Positions 60,420 through 64,000 of a stretch of 64,000 nt of DNA are shown here, in pieces; the stretch's first letter is position 1; every line of letters begins with the position of its first letter. The stretch covers positions 9,569,916 through 9,633,915 of the forward strand of contig JAQFVV010006220.1 of assembly GCA_028023455.1 (NCBI GenBank), read 5' to 3'. The notes below the pieces were generated by a model that had not been told where the DNA came from, ran no database searches, and saw nothing but the letters and a program-made list of their open reading frames with translations. This stretch comes from Epiperipatus broadwayi (lineage: Eukaryota > Onychophora > Udeonychophora > Euonychophora > Peripatidae). The position numbers and the translations under genes are program-made.

Positions 60420-61660
60420 AATATAATTATGAATTAATAAGGAGAGTTCTATAAAGAATTATATAAAGTGAAAAAGTGTAAAACACGTCTCTTCGTTTTG
60501 GGATAAAAATATTTCAGTAATAGAAAGAGATAGAACTATTACTAAAAACAGAGATGACATCACGAGTTCTATAAAGAATTATATAATAGTGAAAAACAAA
60601 AAAACACGTCTCTTCTACAATTATTACATCATTTGGATTAGCCAGCATTTTAGATTAAAACTGAGATATGCAATAGAATTTTTGAAGAAGGAGAAAGCTC
60701 CAGAAAGTAATGAAATTATAATTGATATTCTTAAAGAAACAGGTAAAGAAATAGAAAAATTATTGGTGAAATTATATACCAAATGGCTATATGATAATGA
60801 TATATTAGATTGGAAGAATGAATTGGTAATATTGATATTTAAGAAAAGTGTTAAAGAAGATATTAGAAATTACAGACTTATCGGTTCTTTTTCAGTTGCA
60901 TACAAAATTTTTACCATGATAAATAGAACTTATTTGCAGTGAATTTTGAATTCTAACTAACTAAAAGAAAGAGGTATATTTAAAAGTAGTTTGAGCATAG
61001 TAGATAATATCCAAGTATTAAGAAAAGTTATAGAAATGATCAACAAATATGATTTGTCGTTATGTTTTTGATTAATAGATTATGAAAAGGCAATTGATTT
61101 CATAGACATTTCTGCAGAGATTAAAGCATGGGCTGTATATTAATGTAAAGGGTGTATATGATTCTTATATTTAAAACTTTTTTTTACAGAGATTAAAGTA
61201 TTATATTATCAAGATGTAGGTTCAGATATTGTCATATACTGGAGAATGTATTATCAAAATGCAACAGCAATAATTAGTTTACATGTTGATATTAAGATTA
61301 ACATTGTGACAGCAGTTTTAAAAGGTATATTTTGTAGATTAAAATGAAAAGCTAAGAAAATAGAAACATAAGATTATTTAAGTCATTTAGATTTTGTAGA
61401 AGATGTGATTGTTTTTGCAAGTGATGCTTCAAAGTTTTAGGATATGTTAAGAAAGTTATTAGATGAAAATACGAAAATAGAACAAAAAATTAATGCTAAA
61501 AAGACTAAAATAATGTTCATTGGATTTTCTCAGAAGAATAAAATAAAAATTGATTATTATAAATTAGAATAAGTTAACAATATCTTGTTCAGATTATTAA
61601 TACATATAGAAAGATAATGAATTAGATTAATCAAAAAATTAAACTTAGATGGAATGTTTG
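60420..61660 (+). pseudogene. RTE-like reverse transcriptase, middle part of copy B
   Basis: The best open piece, 60589-60942, reads AIEFLKKEKAPESNEIIIDI and NELVILIFKKSVKEDIRNYR. Later, in broken frames, come DYEKAIDFID (motif A), LDFVEDVIVFAS (motif C, FADD changed to FVED) and KINAKKTKIMFIGFSQ. It parallels copy A residue by residue (LKKEKAPGNNEIIIDI; DYEKAFDSIN; FADDIVV). The altered catalytic motif and many stops show it is dead. A short duplicated stretch (AGTTCTATAAAGAATTATAT at 60446 and 60564) precedes the best frame. Confidence 0.7.
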
Positions 61661-63345
61661 TTTTTTTTTAAAAAAGGACTCATTCTGATCATATGATTAG
61701 TTTTTTTTATTTTTTTATTAAGGAAATATTTATTGGGATACAGATTTTACAGATTACATTTGATTACAGCTCTATTCATTTACATTTGCTTTAGTCATTA
61801 TTTATATTGATTACAATTGAACTTGAATTTACATATCTCTTTTATCTTCTGCAGTTTTATGTTACATTTGGCCTTTGAATACACTGTGTCAAATCAAGCA
61901 GCCATTTTCCATTTGGTAGTTGATTTTATCTGTATTGTATTCTCTTTTTTCTTTCCTCTTTTTCTCAGTTTTTCCTTTCCTTATTCCTTTTTCTATCTTC
62001 GTTCTATCTTCTTTCTTCCTTTTTTTCTCTGATAGTTTCAGTTGACATAACTTTTTACAACTTAGATATCAGTTTAAGAGATATAATTGTTGACTCATCC
62101 AGAGCGATCTGTTCCCACAGGTCAACATACAGTCTGGAGGAAGTTATAAGATAGTCAAAGGTGATCCTTGAAGACTAACCATGGGTTTGCTAAGTTGTCT
62201 CAAAAACACTGTGTCACCTGGTTCATCAGTTTGCAAAGAGAATCATGATCACCATTCAGATTATAGCAAATTCCCCAGTTCTCAGTGCCTTGCTGAAATC
62301 CAGTGTCTGAGAACATCCTGACTTAATACTAGATCTCAATTTTATTTCTCTGTGTCTGAATTTTGGACAACAAGAAATAAAGTGATCAATATCCTCCTCC
62401 TCCTGGCTGCATAATGGGCAGTTGGAAGAAATGCTCTTGAATCCCCTATGATCTAGCAAGAATTGGTTTTTGGAAGAGTGTCCAGACTGGATTTGACAAT
62501 GAAATTCACAAGCCTGATGTCCAATGGCCAGTATTTGGATTTTTTGATCAATAATTTTAATGTTGATTCTAGTCTGACTGGGTTACTCTGCTGACTGAAA
62601 TGCATAAGTTTGTACACATCCCAGTACTTAATCTTGCTATCAAAAAGAATCTTTTTTGGCAGATATAAGCCCTGACATGTGATTCTCCATTTCTGCTAAC
62701 CACTTGTTCTTATTAGGCAGTGAGGTATTGGTGGGTTCAATTGAAGAGGAATGTTGGTTTCCACCTTCTAGATCTTTAGTTACCTTTAGAATAGCTATCA
62801 TCTTCTGCATGAATAGCACCTGAATGTCATGCAGACCAATACCATTTAATTCCTTATGTTTTCTTATTCTGTTGGGGCTTATACAAACAATTCTACCATG
62901 TGATGATTTTCATAACACTTTTGTATACTATGATTCTATTTTATTTTGGAAGGTCTTGGTCAGCTTGATAAATGGTAAATAATATGCAAATCTAGAGGGC
63001 TAGCATATTCAACAGTGTCAACTTGCCTGGGAGTGACAGGGAAATCGAGGATAAGGTGCCAGCCACCTTGTTGGTCTTTTCTAATAACATGGACGCTATT
63101 TGATGCCTCATTGCTGACTGTGACATCATCACTGGCAGCCCCAGAAAATTCTGGAGCACACCTGTGAAGTTAGATGTAATGGTTTTCCCACTGCTGGCCT
63201 TCCAGAATGCTGTTTTTGTCAGATTCACTTTTAGGTGCTACTTGATGGATACTGTTCTAGAAACAAGTGTAGCTATGGAAGATGCTTCACAGATGGGAGG
63301 ATGATGGTTACATCATCTACATATGATATGTGGTAGATGAAATGC
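61660..63345 (-). mobile_element. 5'-truncated LINE inserted into RTE copy B
   Basis: On the minus strand it starts at RT motif C (YVDDVTIILPSVKHLP, near 63340). It continues NLTKTAFWKASSGKTITSNF, LQNFLGLPVMMSQSAMRHQI and LSLPGKLTLLNMLAL (63228-62992), and then, after decay, HRGFKSISSNCPLCSQEEED and IDHFISCCPKF, a C-terminal zinc motif (62459-62256). The 3' end is an A-rich tail (T runs at about 61670-61725 on the plus strand). It resembles ORF2 of the LINE at 43-46 kb (RYLGFPIY, GKVGLLNM, CGLCAREDETIDH) and belongs to a related family. The RTE sequence resumes at once on the far side; GAATGTTT on the left and GAAATGCTTTT on the right may be a decayed target duplication. Confidence 0.75.
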
Positions 63346-63830
63346 TTTTGGTAGAAATAATTAAATATTAAAAGAAAATATATTTATGTGTTTGAAAAGA
63401 AAAGTTTTAAATAAATGTGTTTTGAGAATTATTCCTTATTATAGACCTGAGACTTCTACATTTAACATAAGAGTACTACAGATATTTCAAATGATTTAAT
63501 AAAATATAGAGAAATGTATGTTTGGGATAATAAAAAAGGGTCAAAAACAAAATATATGGATGAGAGAAAAAACATGTATTACTGACATCATCAAAATATT
63601 AAGAGTCTGGAATAAGTTGGACATTTTGTTAGAAGAGATGATAGTAGATGAGCAGCTGAAACCTTAAACTGGATCCCTAAATATTGTAAAAGATCTACAA
63701 AACCTACATGTGAGTTTGATGAAATGTTATAAAGAAGAGAGGCCAGAGACTGAAAAAAGTGGATTAGACTTGGAAAGACCTTTATCCTATAGGAACTCAT
63801 AATGGTTGAAAATGAACAAGATGATGGTAA
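63345..63830 (+). pseudogene. RTE-like LINE copy B, C-terminal end and 3' region
   Basis: Continues from 61660 after the nested LINE. It aligns with 15740-16240 of copy A through ATGTGTTTGAAAAGAAAAGT, TGTTTTGAGAATT, AGAAGAGATGATAGTAGATG, CTGGATCCCTAAATATTGTAA, GGAAAGACCTTTATCCT and ATAATGGTTG. The frame is broken throughout. The 3' end is near 63830. Confidence 0.65.
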
Positions 63831-63859
63831 TTAAAAAGAACAGAAAAGTGAATAATTTT

Positions 63860-64000
63860 TTTTTACAACTACAACATCTTCTAAGCAACCAAGCATATTA
63901 AATGAAAAAGTGAAATCTATAATTAAATCTTAGAAGAATGGAAAATTTTCAGAAAATAATGCAATTTTTATAAATATTTTAAAAGAAGCAGATGAAAAAT
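63860..64000 (+). pseudogene. RTE-like LINE copy C, start of RT, cut by the window edge
   Basis: Reads SSKQPSILNEKVKSIIKS, a stop, then NGKFSENNAIFINILKEADE. This matches copy A SSELPRILNEEVKHAIQCLK and APGNNEIIIDILKEA. It follows copy B after only about 30 bp, so two RTE fragments sit head to tail. The remainder lies outside the window. Confidence 0.6.

Larger units (their letters stand above)
57830..63830 (+). mobile_element. RTE-like LINE copy B, long but split by two insertions
   Basis: Pieces occur in the order endonuclease (57918-58495 and from about 59950), RT (60420-61660) and C-terminal region with 3' end (63345-63830). They belong to the family of copy A at 14.6 kb and can be aligned with it step by step. 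One insertion (about 58496-59945) splits the endonuclease. A second (about 61660-63345), another LINE on the minus strand, splits the region after the RT. The host element is heavily mutated, so it is old. Confidence 0.75.

Overview
This is AT-rich eukaryotic nuclear DNA. It has long gene-free stretches of A/T runs, a spliced single-copy gene with GT-AG borders, and many retrotransposon fragments. The mix of Penelope-like elements, RTE-type LINEs, a mariner remnant, a tRNA-derived element and self-cleaving ribozyme repeats fits an invertebrate animal. An arthropod is my guess, at low confidence. I see no bacterial genes, rRNA or CRISPR.

Layout. 0-1.1 kb: a 347-bp tandem duplication, then a possible pogo-like transposase tail. 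4.6-10.8 kb: a large LTR pair around a short, decayed gag-like region on the minus strand. A tRNA-like unit lies inside it, and a 1.2-kb terminal-inverted-repeat transposon is nested in one LTR. 14.6-16.3 kb: a 5'-truncated RTE-like LINE. 17.3-17.9 kb: a deleted mariner. 18.0-18.24 kb: a fold-back element carrying a hammerhead ribozyme. 23.6-24.9 kb: a Penelope-like (PLE) remnant. 28.55-29.34 kb: a dimeric, retrozyme-like array with two well-formed hammerheads, followed at once by a long fold-back. 31.9-33.6 kb: the only convincing host gene, an ankyrin-repeat protein, with a GC-richer promoter and a small first exon. 33.8-37.1 kb: two PLE copies head to head, making an imperfect palindrome over 3 kb long. 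40.2-41.1 kb: a dispersed repeat interrupted by 141 perfect AAT units. 42.6-48.9 kb: a nearly complete two-ORF LINE on the minus strand. 49.9-50.6 kb: a second repeat-spacer-repeat array. 53.3-53.5 kb: a near-perfect hairpin. 57.8-63.8 kb: an old RTE copy split by a satellite-bearing insertion and by a second LINE. A third RTE fragment runs off the right edge.

The most notable signal is the set of hammerhead ribozymes on the minus strand at 18.1, 28.7 and 29.1 kb. They have the CUGANGA and GAAA cores, a GUC or AUC cleavage triplet and a long stem I. The dimeric copy would release a 456-nt RNA by self-cleavage, as retrozymes and PLE terminal repeats do. Decayed versions of a similar hairpin appear at other PLE-like ends in the window. 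All protein and structure calls are from reading the sequence; no database search was run.
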